From positions 1-55,151 of the forward strand of contig DASXRQ010000197.1 of NCBI GenBank assembly GCA_036506495.1: a stretch of 55,151 nucleotides of DNA, given 5' to 3'. Each line of letters begins with the position of its first letter. The first letter of the stretch is position 1. The notes under the pieces are model-generated. The model did not search any database, was not told where the DNA came from, and saw only the letters and a list, made by a program, of their open reading frames with translations. This DNA comes from DASXRC01 sp036506495 (lineage in GTDB: Bacteria > Actinomycetota > Actinomycetes > Mycobacteriales > Micromonosporaceae). This document shows, piece after piece, positions 8,423 through 16,319 of the stretch. The position numbers and the translations under genes are program-made.

Positions 8423-9043
8423 GTGCGTACCCGGAAGCGAACCATAGCCACGCCGCGCGGCCCGGCGTGGGTGTCCGTGGCGGTGCCGGTGGGCCCGCCG
8501 GTCGCGATGCTCGCACTCGGCCACGGCGCGGGCGGGGACGTCGACGCGCCCGACCTGGTCGCGGTCCGGGACGCCGCCCTCGCGGCCGGCCTCGTGGTCG
8601 CGTCGGTCACCCAGCCGTACCGGGTCGCCAGGCGCCGGGCGCCGGCGCCGGCCGCGCAGCTCGACGGGGCCTGGACCGCGGTGGTGACCGTCGTGTACGC
8701 CGAGGCGGGTGGCCCGCCGCTTCCGCTGCTGCTCGGCGGCCGGTCCAGCGGCGCCCGAGTCGCCTGCCGGACCGCGCAGGCCCTGGGCGCGGCCGGCCTG
8801 GTGGCGCTCGCGTTTCCGCTGCACCCACCCGGCAAGCCCGAGCGGTCGAGGGCCGACGAGCTGAAGACCGGGCTGCCCACGGTGGTCGTCAACGGCGACC
8901 GGGACCCGTTCGGAGTACCGTCGGCCGGCCCCGGCATCGATCTTGTGGTACGCCCCGGCGAAGGGCACGGCCTGCGTCGCGACCCGGGCGCAGTGGCGAC
9001 CGCGGTCGTGGACTGGCTCCGCCGGCACGGCTGGGCGCGCTGA
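8423..9043 (+). CDS. Small alpha/beta-hydrolase (KANL3/Tex30-like)
   Basis: A 206-residue hydrolase. GGRSSGAR near the middle is a G-x-S-x-G nucleophile elbow, VNGDRDPFG near the C-terminus supplies the acid and GEGHGL the histidine. The small size and the elbow with arginine fit the Tex30/KANL3-like dienelactone-hydrolase-type group. The substrate is unknown. GTG 8423 is preceded by GACGAT with a 6-nt gap and no good Shine-Dalgarno sequence, so the start is a leaderless-type call. Confidence 0.75.
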   Translation: MRTRKRTIATPRGPAWVSVAVPVGPPVAMLALGHGAGGDVDAPDLVAVRDAALAAGLVVASVTQPYRVARRRAPAPAAQLDGAWTAVVTVVYAEAGGPPLPLLLGGRSSGARVACRTAQALGAAGLVALAFPLHPPGKPERSRADELKTGLPTVVVNGDRDPFGVPSAGPGIDLVVRPGEGHGLRRDPGAVATAVVDWLRRHGWAR

Positions 9044-9393
9044 CGGCCGCGTCGCCACGCCCCGCCCGCCGCGCCCAGCCGCGTCGCCACGCCCGGGCCC
9101 CGTCACGCCGTAGCCGGCCACGTCGTTGCACGGAGTGTTCCCGTGACTACGGGAATGGCACTTGGTCGCGGGCCTCTCGGGCCGTGTGGCCAACCTCCCA
9201 GGCCCTTCCTGGTCCCGGTGGCGGTTGCCCGTCACCGGGACCAGGGTGGGATGACCGCGCCGGGATGCCGCCGTCCCGGCGCGGCGGCGGCGAGCCATGG
9301 GGGGAGCGAGCCATGGGGCGGGCCACGAGCGCCCCCGGGCCCGTGCTGCGGTGTCGGATGGATCACTCGTTCGCCTGCTCGGTCCAACCAGAT
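9044..9393. other. Non-coding region between the hydrolase and sigR, rich in small repeats
   Basis: I find no convincing gene here. It holds a 17-bp direct repeat (9046-9062 and 9078-9094), an 18-bp palindrome with TTCCCGT arms (9138-9155), a strong hairpin (9208-9245, listed separately), a second hairpin with 9-bp arms GCGCCGGGA (9257-9282) and a 13-bp direct repeat GCGAGCCATGGGG (9290-9302 and 9306-9318). The cluster precedes the sigR promoter and may hold regulator sites or an untranslated RNA. Confidence 0.5.
9208..9245 (+). terminator. Hairpin terminator candidate after the hydrolase gene
   Basis: A perfect 13-bp stem (CCTGGTCCCGGTG at 9208-9220 against 9233-9245) with a 12-base loop, without a U-tract, 165 bp after the hydrolase stop. 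The strength of the stem suggests termination or RNA 3'-end protection. Confidence 0.5.
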
Positions 9394-9419
9394 GGAATCC
9401 CAACGCTGCTCGGGACGTT
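9394..9419 (+). promoter_or_regulatory. SigR-type autoregulatory promoter, GGAAT-N18-GTT
   Basis: GGAAT at 9394-9398 and GTT at 9417-9419, separated by exactly 18 bp, match the -35 and -10 consensus of the disulfide-stress sigma factor SigR/SigH. I saw no other exact match in a by-eye scan of the window. Transcription should begin near 9426, upstream of the GTG at 9473 that has its own ribosome-binding site. So this promoter would allow a longer sigma isoform to be made. Confidence 0.8.
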
Positions 9420-9472
9420 ATGCCCGCCGAATGGTCGTCAGTCGGCGTGACGCGACGGAAGGGGGGCGGTCG

Positions 9473-9679
9473 GTGCGGCTCGAAACACGGCACCGGAAGC
9501 GGGACGCGGGCGAGGAACAGCGGCTACGCCGCCTTCTGGCGGCGCCTGAGTGGCCCGCCGCGCAGCCCGCCAACCCGGCTCCGGAGCTGCCGGTCGTGAT
9601 CACGGACGTCGCCCGGTCTTCCGCTGCGGTCGTGGGCCGGAGCGTATCCTCGGCGGGACAGCCAAGGGGGGACGCGCGG
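9473..9679 (+). other. In-frame 69-codon 5' extension of sigR (candidate long isoform, SigR' type)
   Basis: From GTG 9473 the frame runs without a stop into sigR. GGAAGGGGGG lies about 5 nt before this GTG, a strong ribosome-binding site. The extension is rich in Arg, Ala and Pro and has no recognisable domain. In Streptomyces coelicolor an autoregulated promoter makes an unstable, N-terminally extended SigR'; the arrangement here looks the same. Full isoform length would be 273 residues. Confidence 0.6.
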
Positions 9680-10294
9680 TTGACCCGACCGGAAAGGCCG
9701 GAGCAGCGCAGGGCGCGCTTTGAGCGCGATGCGCTGCCGTTTGTCGACCAGTTGTACGCGGCCGCGCTGCGGATGACGCGGAATCCGGCCGACGCCGAGG
9801 ACCTGGTCCAGGAGACCTTCATGAAGGCGTTCGCGGCCTTCCACCAGTTCGAAGAGGGCACCAACCTCAAGGCCTGGCTGTACCGGATCCTGACCAACAC
9901 CTACATCAACTCGTACCGGCGCCGACAGCGGCAGCCGGTGCAGGCGCCGACCGAGGAGATCACCGACTGGCAGCTGGCGGAGGCCGAGTCGCACACCTCC
10001 AGCGGCCTGAAGTCGGCGGAGACCGAGGCCCTCGAGCGCTTGCCGGACAGCGACGTCAAGGACGCGCTGCAGCGGCTGCCCGAGGATTTCCGGCTCGCGG
10101 TCTACCTCGCCGACGTTGAGGGCTTCTCGTATAAGGAGATCGCCGACATCATGGGCACACCGATCGGCACCGTGATGTCCAGGCTCCACCGCGGCCGGCG
10201 AAACCTGCGCCGGCTGCTGGAGGGCTACGCTGCGGAGCGGGGGCTCGCGAGCACCCCGTCGAACGACCCGGCAGCCGCTGGCCAGGAGGTGTGA
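9680..10294 (+). CDS. sigR: ECF RNA polymerase sigma factor SigR/SigH (thiol-oxidative stress)
   Basis: A 204-residue group IV sigma factor. Region 2 reads RMTRNPADAEDLVQETFMKA and region 4 reads GFSYKEIADIMGTPIGTV followed by MSRLHRGR, both typical of SigR (Streptomyces) and SigH (M. tuberculosis Rv3223c). It directs transcription of thioredoxin, proteolysis and thiol-repair genes after disulfide stress. TTG 9680 is 8 nt after AAGGGGGG and gives the usual N-terminus PEQRRARFERDALPF. A longer form from GTG 9473 is likely as well. Its stop overlaps the ribosome-binding site of rsrA, so sigma and anti-sigma are translated together. Confidence 0.92.
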   Translation: MTRPERPEQRRARFERDALPFVDQLYAAALRMTRNPADAEDLVQETFMKAFAAFHQFEEGTNLKAWLYRILTNTYINSYRRRQRQPVQAPTEEITDWQLAEAESHTSSGLKSAETEALERLPDSDVKDALQRLPEDFRLAVYLADVEGFSYKEIADIMGTPIGTVMSRLHRGRRNLRRLLEGYAAERGLASTPSNDPAAAGQEV

Positions 10295-10296
10295 CC

Positions 10297-10581
10297 GTGA
10301 GTTGCGGTGCCCCCCACGAGACCGACTGCCGTGAGGTTCTCGCCGAGGTGTATCTCTACCTCGACCTGGAGTGCTCCGACGATCGGCGGGACCTGATCCG
10401 ACAGCACCTGGACGAGTGCTCCCCGTGTCTGCGGGAGTACGGCATCGAGCAGGAGGTCAAGGCGCTGGTCGCCCGCTGCTGCGGCACCGAGCGTGCGCCG
10501 GCCGAGCTGCGCGAGCGGCTCCGCCTCCGGCTCGCGGAGCTCGTCCTCGACGCGGACAGCCGGGAACTCCTCGCCGAGTAG
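10297..10581 (+). CDS. rsrA: Zinc-binding redox-sensing anti-sigma factor RsrA
   Basis: A 94-residue ZAS-family anti-sigma factor that holds SigR until its cysteines are oxidised. From GTG 10297 the protein starts MSCGAPHETDC and places C11, H37, C41 and C44 at the same positions as in S. coelicolor RsrA, with C3, C61 and C62 also kept. GGAGG is 8 nt before this start. The GTG at 10291 is too close to that site. The gene begins 2 bp after the sigR stop. C26 is an additional cysteine. Confidence 0.95.
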   Translation: MSCGAPHETDCREVLAEVYLYLDLECSDDRRDLIRQHLDECSPCLREYGIEQEVKALVARCCGTERAPAELRERLRLRLAELVLDADSRELLAE

Positions 10582-10610
10582 GTCAACTGCCGGGTCGTGA
10601 TCCCGCGGCG

Positions 10611-10688
10611 CTAGGACCCGTTGGGGCGCTTGCCGTGGTTGGCCGAGCTCTTCTTGCGTGCCTTCTTCTTCCGCGACCGCTTCGCCAT
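10611..10688 (-). CDS. Ribosomal protein bL37-like micro-protein (25 residues)
   Basis: The ATG at 10688 opens a 25-codon gene ending at a TAG. The product begins MAKRSRKKKARKK and ends ANHGKRPNGS, very basic, matching the pattern of the tiny large-subunit protein bL37 found in mycobacterial ribosome structures. GGAAGGGAA lies 5 nt upstream. It lies between rsrA and the biotinyl protein but on the opposite strand, so it needs its own promoter. The short length means it is easily missed by gene finders. Confidence 0.8.
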   Translation of the reverse strand: MAKRSRKKKARKKSSANHGKRPNGS

Positions 10689-10819
10689 AGTGTTCCCTTC
10701 CCGAGCGCTCCGCGTCCGGTTCATGCTAACCGCGAGCGGGAGGTCGGGTGTGCGCGCCGCCGGCCGGGTCCGTGATTGGATACCGACGCAGCAACACCCG
10801 CAGACGAGGGAGGGCCAGG

Positions 10820-11035
10820 ATGGCCGACGAGATCCGCGCCGAGATGGTGGCGAACGTGTGGAAGGTCGTGGCCGGTACCGGAGACTCGGTGTCCGAGGGC
10901 GACACGCTCGTCATCCTCGAGTCGATGAAGATGGAGATCCCGGTCCTCGCCGAGTCCGACGGCGTGGTGGCGCAGATGGCGGTCAACGAGGGAGACGTCA
11001 TCCAAGAGGGCGACCTGATCGCCGTCATCGAGTGA
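10820..11035 (+). CDS. Biotin/lipoyl attachment domain protein (TB7.3-like)
   Basis: A stand-alone 71-residue biotinyl carrier domain. ESMKMEIPV holds the lysine that biotin ligase modifies. The length and sequence match M. tuberculosis TB7.3 (Rv3221c), which lies next to the SigH anti-sigma gene there too. It has no fused carboxylase, so it must serve as a carrier for a separate enzyme or have another role; this is not known. The ATG follows GAGGGAGGG. Confidence 0.9.
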   Translation: MADEIRAEMVANVWKVVAGTGDSVSEGDTLVILESMKMEIPVLAESDGVVAQMAVNEGDVIQEGDLIAVIE

Positions 11036-11070
11036 GCTCCTGCAACGCCGTCATGATCAGCGTTCGCGAC

Positions 11071-11643
11071 CTAACCCCCGGCGCGATCAATCAGCTCGTA
11101 CGCAACCTCGAGCGCGGCGTCTGCCCGCTCGCTTTCCGAGATCTCCCGATCGTTCAGCACGAACCAGCTGCTGTGGATGGCGAATAGCGCGACCGCCGCA
11201 CGGATCCGGTCCGCCGGCCGTGCGCCGGGAGGCGTGAGCAGCTCGGCCACGTCGATGATCCGCTTGCGCAGGCCCTCCCCGCCCGACATGCGCTTGATTG
11301 CCGGCTGGTTCTGTTCAAAGAACCGCATCATGCGGTACGCGTCCTCGGCCCGGGTGGCCTCCTGGTAGAGCCGGACCAGCTCGCGCCGGCCGGCACGGTC
11401 CATCGTGTGTGTGCGGGCCCAGGCGATCAGCTCGTCGAGTCGGATCAGCCGGTCCTCGATGAAGCTGTTGACGATCTCGTCTTTGCTCTTGAAGTGGTAG
11501 TAGAGGGCCGCCTTCGTGACGCCGAGGCGCTCGGCGATCTCGCGCAGGGAGGTGCCCTCGTACCCCTGCTCGAGGAAGAGGTCGAGCGCCACCGCTTTGA
11601 TCCGCGACCGGGTGTCGCCTGTGCTCCCAGTCACATCTGCCAC
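11071..11643 (-). CDS. TetR-family transcriptional regulator, probable repressor of the adjacent exporter
   Basis: A 190-residue TetR protein. The N-terminal helix-turn-helix reads SLREIAERLGVTKAALYYHF (about residues 32-51), and the rest is a helical ligand domain. It is divergent from an MFS exporter gene with about 107 bp between them. That gap contains two inverted copies of a TTACTTGnCGACCGG box, the likely operators for both genes. The start is GTG 11643; a GTG three codons later is possible. The ligand is unknown. Confidence 0.88.
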   Translation of the reverse strand: MADVTGSTGDTRSRIKAVALDLFLEQGYEGTSLREIAERLGVTKAALYYHFKSKDEIVNSFIEDRLIRLDELIAWARTHTMDRAGRRELVRLYQEATRAEDAYRMMRFFEQNQPAIKRMSGGEGLRKRIIDVAELLTPPGARPADRIRAAVALFAIHSSWFVLNDREISESERADAALEVAYELIDRAGG

Positions 11644-11648
11644 CTAAC

Positions 11649-11716
11649 TTACTTGACGACCGGTCAGTAGCAGCCTACCGTGCGGCAAGTAGAATGCCTA
11701 GCCGGTCGACAAGTAA
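11649..11716. promoter_or_regulatory. Paired inverted operator boxes between the TetR and MFS genes
   Basis: TTACTTGACGACCGG at 11649-11663 recurs as its reverse complement with one change at 11702-11716 (CCGGTCGACAAGTAA). The boxes are 53 bp apart and flank a TAGAAT hexamer at 11690-11695 that could be the exporter -10 element. The first box also contains a GACCGGTC core. Binding by the TetR protein is inferred. Confidence 0.65.
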
Positions 11717-11750
11717 GCCGACTGTCGAACCTCATCGGGGGAGCGTACCT

Positions 11751-13331
11751 GTGTCCGAGACCGTCACCGTGCCGAAGCGGCGACCGGAGGTCATGGCGGT
11801 TTTGCCGGCGCTCATGCTGGCGATGCTGCTGGCCATGCTCGACAACATGATCGTCAGCCCGGCCCTGCCGCGCATCGTCACCGACCTGGGCGGCATCCAG
11901 TACCTGTCCTGGGTGGTGACCGCGTACATCCTGGGCACGACCGTGTCCACCCCCATCTGGGGCAAGCTGGGTGACCTCTACGGCCGCAAGAAGGTCTTCC
12001 TGAGCTCGATCGCGATCTTCCTCGTCACATCGGCTCTGACCGGCATGTCGCAGTCGATCTGGGAGCTGGTCGGCTTCCGGGCGCTGCAGGGCCTCGGCGC
12101 CGGCGGCCTGATGGTCGGTGCGTTCGCGATCATCGGCGACCTGGTTCCGCCCCGTGAGCGCGGCCGCTACCAGGGCATGATGGCCGGCGTCATGGCGGTC
12201 GCGATGATCGCCGGACCGCTGGCGGGCGGCTATATCACCGACCACCTCAGCTGGCGGTGGGCGTTCTACGTCAACATCCCGCTCGGGGCCATCGCGTTCG
12301 CGCTGCTCGTCGTCAGGCTGCGCCTGCCGAAGTACCGCGCGGAGCACCGCATCGACTGGTTCGGGGTGCTGCTGCTGACAATCGGCATCACCGCACTTGT
12401 CCTGATCACCACGTGGGCCGGCACGAAGTACGCCTGGGGCTCGTCGCAGATTCTCGGCCTCGGCGCGCTGTCGATCGTGACGCTGGTGGCGTTCAGCCTG
12501 CTGGAGCGACGTTCGCCGGAGCCGATCCTGCCGCTGGGCGTCTTCGCCAACCGCAACTTCTCGCTGGTGACGGGCATCGGCTTCCTGGTTGGCTTTGCGA
12601 TGTTCGGGGCGATCGCGTTCCTGCCGCTGTTCATGCAGACCGTCCAGGGCGCGTCGGCCACCAACAGCGGCCTGCTGCTCCTGCCCATGATGGGCGGGCT
12701 GCTGGTGACGTCCATCATCGGCGGCCAGGTGATCACGCGTACCGGGCGATACAAGGTCTTCCCGATCCTCGGCGGCATCGGCGTGGTGGCGGGCATGTAC
12801 CTGCTCGCCCAGCTGAACGTGGACACCACCAAGTTCGAGTCCTCGATCGGCATGGTCGTGCTCGGGGTGGGTCTCGGCTTCCTGATGCAGACCACGATCC
12901 TGATCGCGCAGAACAGCGTCGACCCGCGGGACATGGGCGTGGCCAGCAGCACCGCGACGTTCTTCCGCTCGATCGGCGGCTCGTTCGGTGTGGCCATCTT
13001 CGGCGCGATCTTCAACCACACGATGACCGCCGAGCTGACCACCCGGCTCGGTCCGGCCGCGGCGAACCAGTTCGCCGGCTCCGGTGGTGGAGGCGGACAG
13101 ATCACGGGTGCCGCGCTGAGGGCTTTGCCGGCGCCGGTCCGCGAAGGCCTCCTCAACAGCATCGCCATCGCCACGTCGGACATCTTCTGGTGGGCGGTCG
13201 GCGCGGCGGTGCTGGTCCCGGTGCTGGCGATCTTCATCAGGGAGGTCCCGCTGCGCGGCCACGACGAGGCCGGGCCGCGGGTGGAGGCCGCACCGGACGC
13301 TGCCGCGCCGGTCGCGCTCGCGGCCGAGTAG
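11751..13331 (+). CDS. MFS multidrug exporter, DHA2 (EmrB/QacA) family
   Basis: A 526-residue proton-driven exporter. Its length and about 14 membrane segments fit the DHA2 family. GKLGDLYGRKK after the second segment is MFS motif A, and the glycine-rich stretch near AGPLAGGYITDHLSWRW fits motif C and its flank. GTG 11751 follows GGGGGAG at suitable distance. The divergent TetR gene and shared operators suggest drug-induced expression. Substrates are not known. The C-terminal tail is acidic and alanine-rich. Confidence 0.9.
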   Translation: MSETVTVPKRRPEVMAVLPALMLAMLLAMLDNMIVSPALPRIVTDLGGIQYLSWVVTAYILGTTVSTPIWGKLGDLYGRKKVFLSSIAIFLVTSALTGMSQSIWELVGFRALQGLGAGGLMVGAFAIIGDLVPPRERGRYQGMMAGVMAVAMIAGPLAGGYITDHLSWRWAFYVNIPLGAIAFALLVVRLRLPKYRAEHRIDWFGVLLLTIGITALVLITTWAGTKYAWGSSQILGLGALSIVTLVAFSLLERRSPEPILPLGVFANRNFSLVTGIGFLVGFAMFGAIAFLPLFMQTVQGASATNSGLLLLPMMGGLLVTSIIGGQVITRTGRYKVFPILGGIGVVAGMYLLAQLNVDTTKFESSIGMVVLGVGLGFLMQTTILIAQNSVDPRDMGVASSTATFFRSIGGSFGVAIFGAIFNHTMTAELTTRLGPAAANQFAGSGGGGGQITGAALRALPAPVREGLLNSIAIATSDIFWWAVGAAVLVPVLAIFIREVPLRGHDEAGPRVEAAPDAAAPVALAAE

Positions 13332-13461
13332 CCCTCGATCCAAGCCGCCCTCCGGCAGCGCTGCGCGGTTCTGCGCGTACTGTTGCGACGTCCGCTTATT
13401 ACGTGCAAGACTGCGCACGAAATGCGCGGCGAACGCGCACGGCGGCGGCCGGGGAGGGCAC

Positions 13462-14520
13462 GTGACGACGCAGCGCGGCAGCGGGATGGCGGCGGACATC
13501 GCCGAACAACCGGAGATGTACGCGCGGCTGCTGGAGCCGGCGCCCGCCGACCACATCGCAAGGGCGGCGGCGACGATCGCCGAGCGGCGACCGCGCCACG
13601 TGGTGTTCACGGCGCGGGGGACGTCCGATCACGCGGCGCTGTACGCGGCGTACCTCACCGAGATCCGGCTCGGCGTGCCCGCCGGCCTGGCGTCGCCGAG
13701 CACGATCACGGTCTTCGGCGCCCGGCCCGACCTGTCCCAGGCGCTGGTCGTCGGAGTGAGCCAGAGCGGCGGCTCGCCCGACCTCTGTGAGGTGCTGCGG
13801 GTGGCCCGCGCGACCGGCGCGCTCACCCTGGCGGTCACCAACAACCCCGGTTCGCCACTTGCCGAGACCGCCGAGCTGTCCATCGACGTCGGCGCCGGGC
13901 ACGAGCGGGCGGTGGCGGCGACGAAGACCTACACGGCCGAGCTACTCGCGCTGTTGATGCTCGTCGAGGGGGTACGCGCCGGCGGCGGTGCGCTGCCCGA
14001 ACCCGAGCGTGCCGCCCTGGCCGCCCTGCCCGAGCTCGCGGCGAAGGTCCTGGACGATCCGACCGCCGCCGAGATCGCGCCGCGGTACCGGTTCGCCGCG
14101 CGGATGGTGACGACCGGGCGGGGGTACGCGTACCCGACCGCCCGCGAGGCGGCCCTCAAGCTGATGGAGACGTCGTACCTGGCCGCGCTCGCCTTCTCCG
14201 GCGCCGATCTGCTGCACGGGCCGCTCGCCATGGCTGATCCGGCCGTGCCGGTGCTGGCGTTCGTCGGCGCGGGTCCGGGCGGCGCGGCGATGCGCGAGGT
14301 GCTCGCCCGGCTCGGGGAGCGGCGAGCGGATGTCGTCGCGATCGGCCCGGCCGACGTGCCGGCCGCGGCCGCTCGGATCGCGGTACCCGAGGTCGACGAG
14401 CGGTACGCCCCGTTGCTGGAGATCCTGCCCATGCAGCGGCTCGCGCTCGCACTGGCGCTGGCCCGGGGCGAGGATCCGGACGCCCCACGCGGCCTCAACA
14501 AGATCACTGCCACCCTCTGA
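13462..14520 (+). CDS. SIS-domain sugar isomerase/deaminase-like protein (GlmS C-half type)
   Basis: A 352-residue protein with two SIS domains like the isomerase half of glucosamine-6-phosphate synthase, but without the glutaminase domain. GVSQSGGSPD is the phosphosugar-binding loop of the first domain, AATKTYTAELLAL follows it, and the C-terminus has GLNKITATL, close to the GlmS-family ending. Likely substrates are amino-sugar phosphates, making it a deaminase or isomerase in amino-sugar use. Start GTG 13462 follows GGGGAGGG. Confidence 0.75.
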   Translation: MTTQRGSGMAADIAEQPEMYARLLEPAPADHIARAAATIAERRPRHVVFTARGTSDHAALYAAYLTEIRLGVPAGLASPSTITVFGARPDLSQALVVGVSQSGGSPDLCEVLRVARATGALTLAVTNNPGSPLAETAELSIDVGAGHERAVAATKTYTAELLALLMLVEGVRAGGGALPEPERAALAALPELAAKVLDDPTAAEIAPRYRFAARMVTTGRGYAYPTAREAALKLMETSYLAALAFSGADLLHGPLAMADPAVPVLAFVGAGPGGAAMREVLARLGERRADVVAIGPADVPAAAARIAVPEVDERYAPLLEILPMQRLALALALARGEDPDAPRGLNKITATL

Positions 14521-14566
14521 GGTCGCGCGAATCCCCATGATCGACGCGGCGTGACAGGCTAGCGAC

Positions 14567-16072
14567 GTGTCCACCCTGCGCGACCTGGTCGAGGAGCACA
14601 CGAGCCTCGGCCCCGACGACATCGACCACCTGCACCGGCTTGCCGGCGACTGGCAGCTCATCTCCGACCTGTCCTTCGCCGACCTCCTGCTGTGGGTGCC
14701 GGTCGCGCGGTCGGCCGACGGTCGTGCCGAGTTCCTGTGCGTCGCGCAGGTGCGCCCGACGACCGCGCCGACGGCGTACCAGGACGATCAGGTCGGTCAC
14801 ATCGTCGGCGGCCCAGAGGTGGCGCATCTGGCGATCGCGTTCGGCCAGGGCCGCATCTGGCGAGAGGGCGATCCGGTCTGGTACGGCGACACGCCCGCCC
14901 GCCACGAGGCGATCCCGGTCCGCCGGCGGGTGGCCGACAACGAGGCCGGCCAGATCGTCGCCGTCGTCGGGCGGGACACGAACCTGTCCACCGCGCGTAC
15001 GCCCAGCCAGCTCGAGCTCAACTACCTGACCACCGCCGACGACCTGGCCCAGATGGTCGCCGACGGCACGTTCCCGCCACTCCGGCACCAAGGCGAGATG
15101 ACCTCGGCGCCGCGGGTCGGCGACGGCCTCGTCCGGCTGGACGCGGGCGGCAAGGTGACGTACGCGAGCCCGAACGCGCAGTCGGCGTTCCGTCGGCTGG
15201 GCTTCGCCTCCCACCTCGTGGGCGAGGACATGGCCGAGCTCGCTGGCCGGCTCGCCGACGACCCACTGGAGGGCACGGACGTCGCCGCACGCGTGCTGGC
15301 CGCGCTGCGCGGGGACTCCCCGGCGCGGAAGGAGGTCGACGCGCGCAACGCGTCCGTCCTCATGCGCCCGCTGCCGCTGATGCCGGCGGGAGTGCCGATC
15401 GGCGCGCTGGTCCTCGTCCGCGACATCACCGAGGTACGCCGGCGCGATCGCGCCCTGATCACGAAGGACGCCACGATCCGGGAGACCCACCACCGGGTCA
15501 AGAACAACCTGCAGACCGTCGCGGCGCTGCTCCGCCTGCAGGCGCGGCGGGTGGAGGCGCCCGAGGCCAGGTCCGCCCTCGAGGAGTCCGTACGCCGGGT
15601 CGCCTCGATCGCGCTGGTGCACGAGACGCTCGCGATGGCCAGCGACGAGACGGTCGAGTTCGACGGCATCGTCGACCGGGTCGCGGCGGCGGCCGTCGAG
15701 GTGGCCGCGCCCGAGTCCAAGGTCGTGATGCGTCGGGAGGGCACTTTCGGCGTACTTCCGGCCGAGGTGGCCACGCCACTCGTGATGGTGCTCAATGAGC
15801 TGCTGCTCAACGCCGTCGAGCACGGATTCGGACCCGGCGTGGGTGGCGAGGTCGTGGTCGGCGCGCACCGCTTCCGCAAGCAGCTGCACGTCACGGTCGC
15901 GGACAACGGGCAGGGCCTGCCCGGTGGCTTCGACCCGACGAGCAGTCAGCGGCTCGGGCTGCAGATCGTGCGTACGCTCGCCACCGGTGAGCTGCGCGGC
16001 GCGATCGAACTGCGCAACCGCGCAGGCGGGGGCACCGAGGCGGTCATCGTGGTCCCGCTCGGTAGGCGCTGA
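14567..16072 (+). CDS. pdtaS: PdtaS-type cytosolic sensor histidine kinase
   Basis: A 501-residue soluble kinase, the same length as M. tuberculosis PdtaS (Rv3220c). It has an N-terminal GAF-like domain, a PAS-like domain (about 180-290), then the HisKA_2 dimerisation region ETHHRVKNNLQTVAALLRLQ with H308/H309, and a C-terminal ATPase domain (NELLLNAVEHGF, DNGQGLPGG). Its usual partner PdtaR, an RNA-binding antiterminator, is not in the window. The GTG start has CAGGCT 6 nt upstream, fitting a leaderless transcript. It lies two loci from whiB1, as in mycobacteria, but with a sulfur operon in between. Confidence 0.9.
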   Translation: MSTLRDLVEEHTSLGPDDIDHLHRLAGDWQLISDLSFADLLLWVPVARSADGRAEFLCVAQVRPTTAPTAYQDDQVGHIVGGPEVAHLAIAFGQGRIWREGDPVWYGDTPARHEAIPVRRRVADNEAGQIVAVVGRDTNLSTARTPSQLELNYLTTADDLAQMVADGTFPPLRHQGEMTSAPRVGDGLVRLDAGGKVTYASPNAQSAFRRLGFASHLVGEDMAELAGRLADDPLEGTDVAARVLAALRGDSPARKEVDARNASVLMRPLPLMPAGVPIGALVLVRDITEVRRRDRALITKDATIRETHHRVKNNLQTVAALLRLQARRVEAPEARSALEESVRRVASIALVHETLAMASDETVEFDGIVDRVAAAAVEVAAPESKVVMRREGTFGVLPAEVATPLVMVLNELLLNAVEHGFGPGVGGEVVVGAHRFRKQLHVTVADNGQGLPGGFDPTSSQRLGLQIVRTLATGELRGAIELRNRAGGGTEAVIVVPLGRR

Positions 16073-16147
16073 ACGTGTCGGGCGACACACTCCCGAAATC
16101 TGGACTCTCGGCGACACATCGCCACCCGTCGTGAGAGGCTGACCCAC

Positions 16148-16234
16148 ATGACCACCGCTGTCGAGCGCCGCTTCGTGGCTCGCCGCCACGTCGACTACGG
16201 TCGCGTTCGCAGCGCCATCTGTCCGGCTCGCTGA
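16148..16234 (+). CDS. 28-residue leader peptide of the sulfur-assimilation operon
   Basis: The ATG at 16148 opens a 28-codon reading frame ending RRHVDYGRVRSAICPAR. Short peptides with this RRHVD...SAxCP ending precede sulfur genes in Streptomyces and relatives and are annotated there only as putative leader peptides. The single Cys codon (C25) lies four codons before the stop. This suggests that slow translation at low cysteinyl-tRNA changes folding of the RNA downstream. Hairpins fill the 126 bp between its stop and sirA. Confidence 0.75.
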   Translation: MTTAVERRFVARRHVDYGRVRSAICPAR

Positions 16235-16257
16235 CGCCGCCCCGATCCCAGATCTCG

Positions 16258-16319
16258 GGCGCGCATTCGCGCCGGTCCCTCTTTCGACGATGTCGTCTTG
16301 CCCGTGTGACGCGGGCGAC
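16258..16319 (+). promoter_or_regulatory. Hairpin region between leader peptide and sirA (candidate attenuator)
   Basis: A perfect GGCGCG/CGCGCC stem with a CATT loop (16258-16273) is followed by GGTCCCTCTTT, resembling a weak intrinsic terminator. A second stem, GCCCG/CGGGC, lies at 16300-16316, extended by GTC/GAC pairs. Both lie after the leader stop and before the sirA ribosome-binding site (CAGGAGGA). Alternative pairing has not been modelled. Confidence 0.5.

Noticed and set aside
9152..9156. Another GGAAT as a SigR-type -35 element
   Set aside because: No GTT lies 18 or 19 bp downstream, and the motif is half of a palindrome.
9143..9472. Further in-frame extension of sigR upstream of 9473
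   Set aside because: It runs through hairpins and upstream of the predicted transcription start at about 9426, so it would not be in the SigR-driven mRNA.
10291..10296. GTG 10291 as the rsrA start
   Set aside because: It is 2 nt from the ribosome-binding site and shifts the conserved Cys/His numbering; GTG 10297 fits both.
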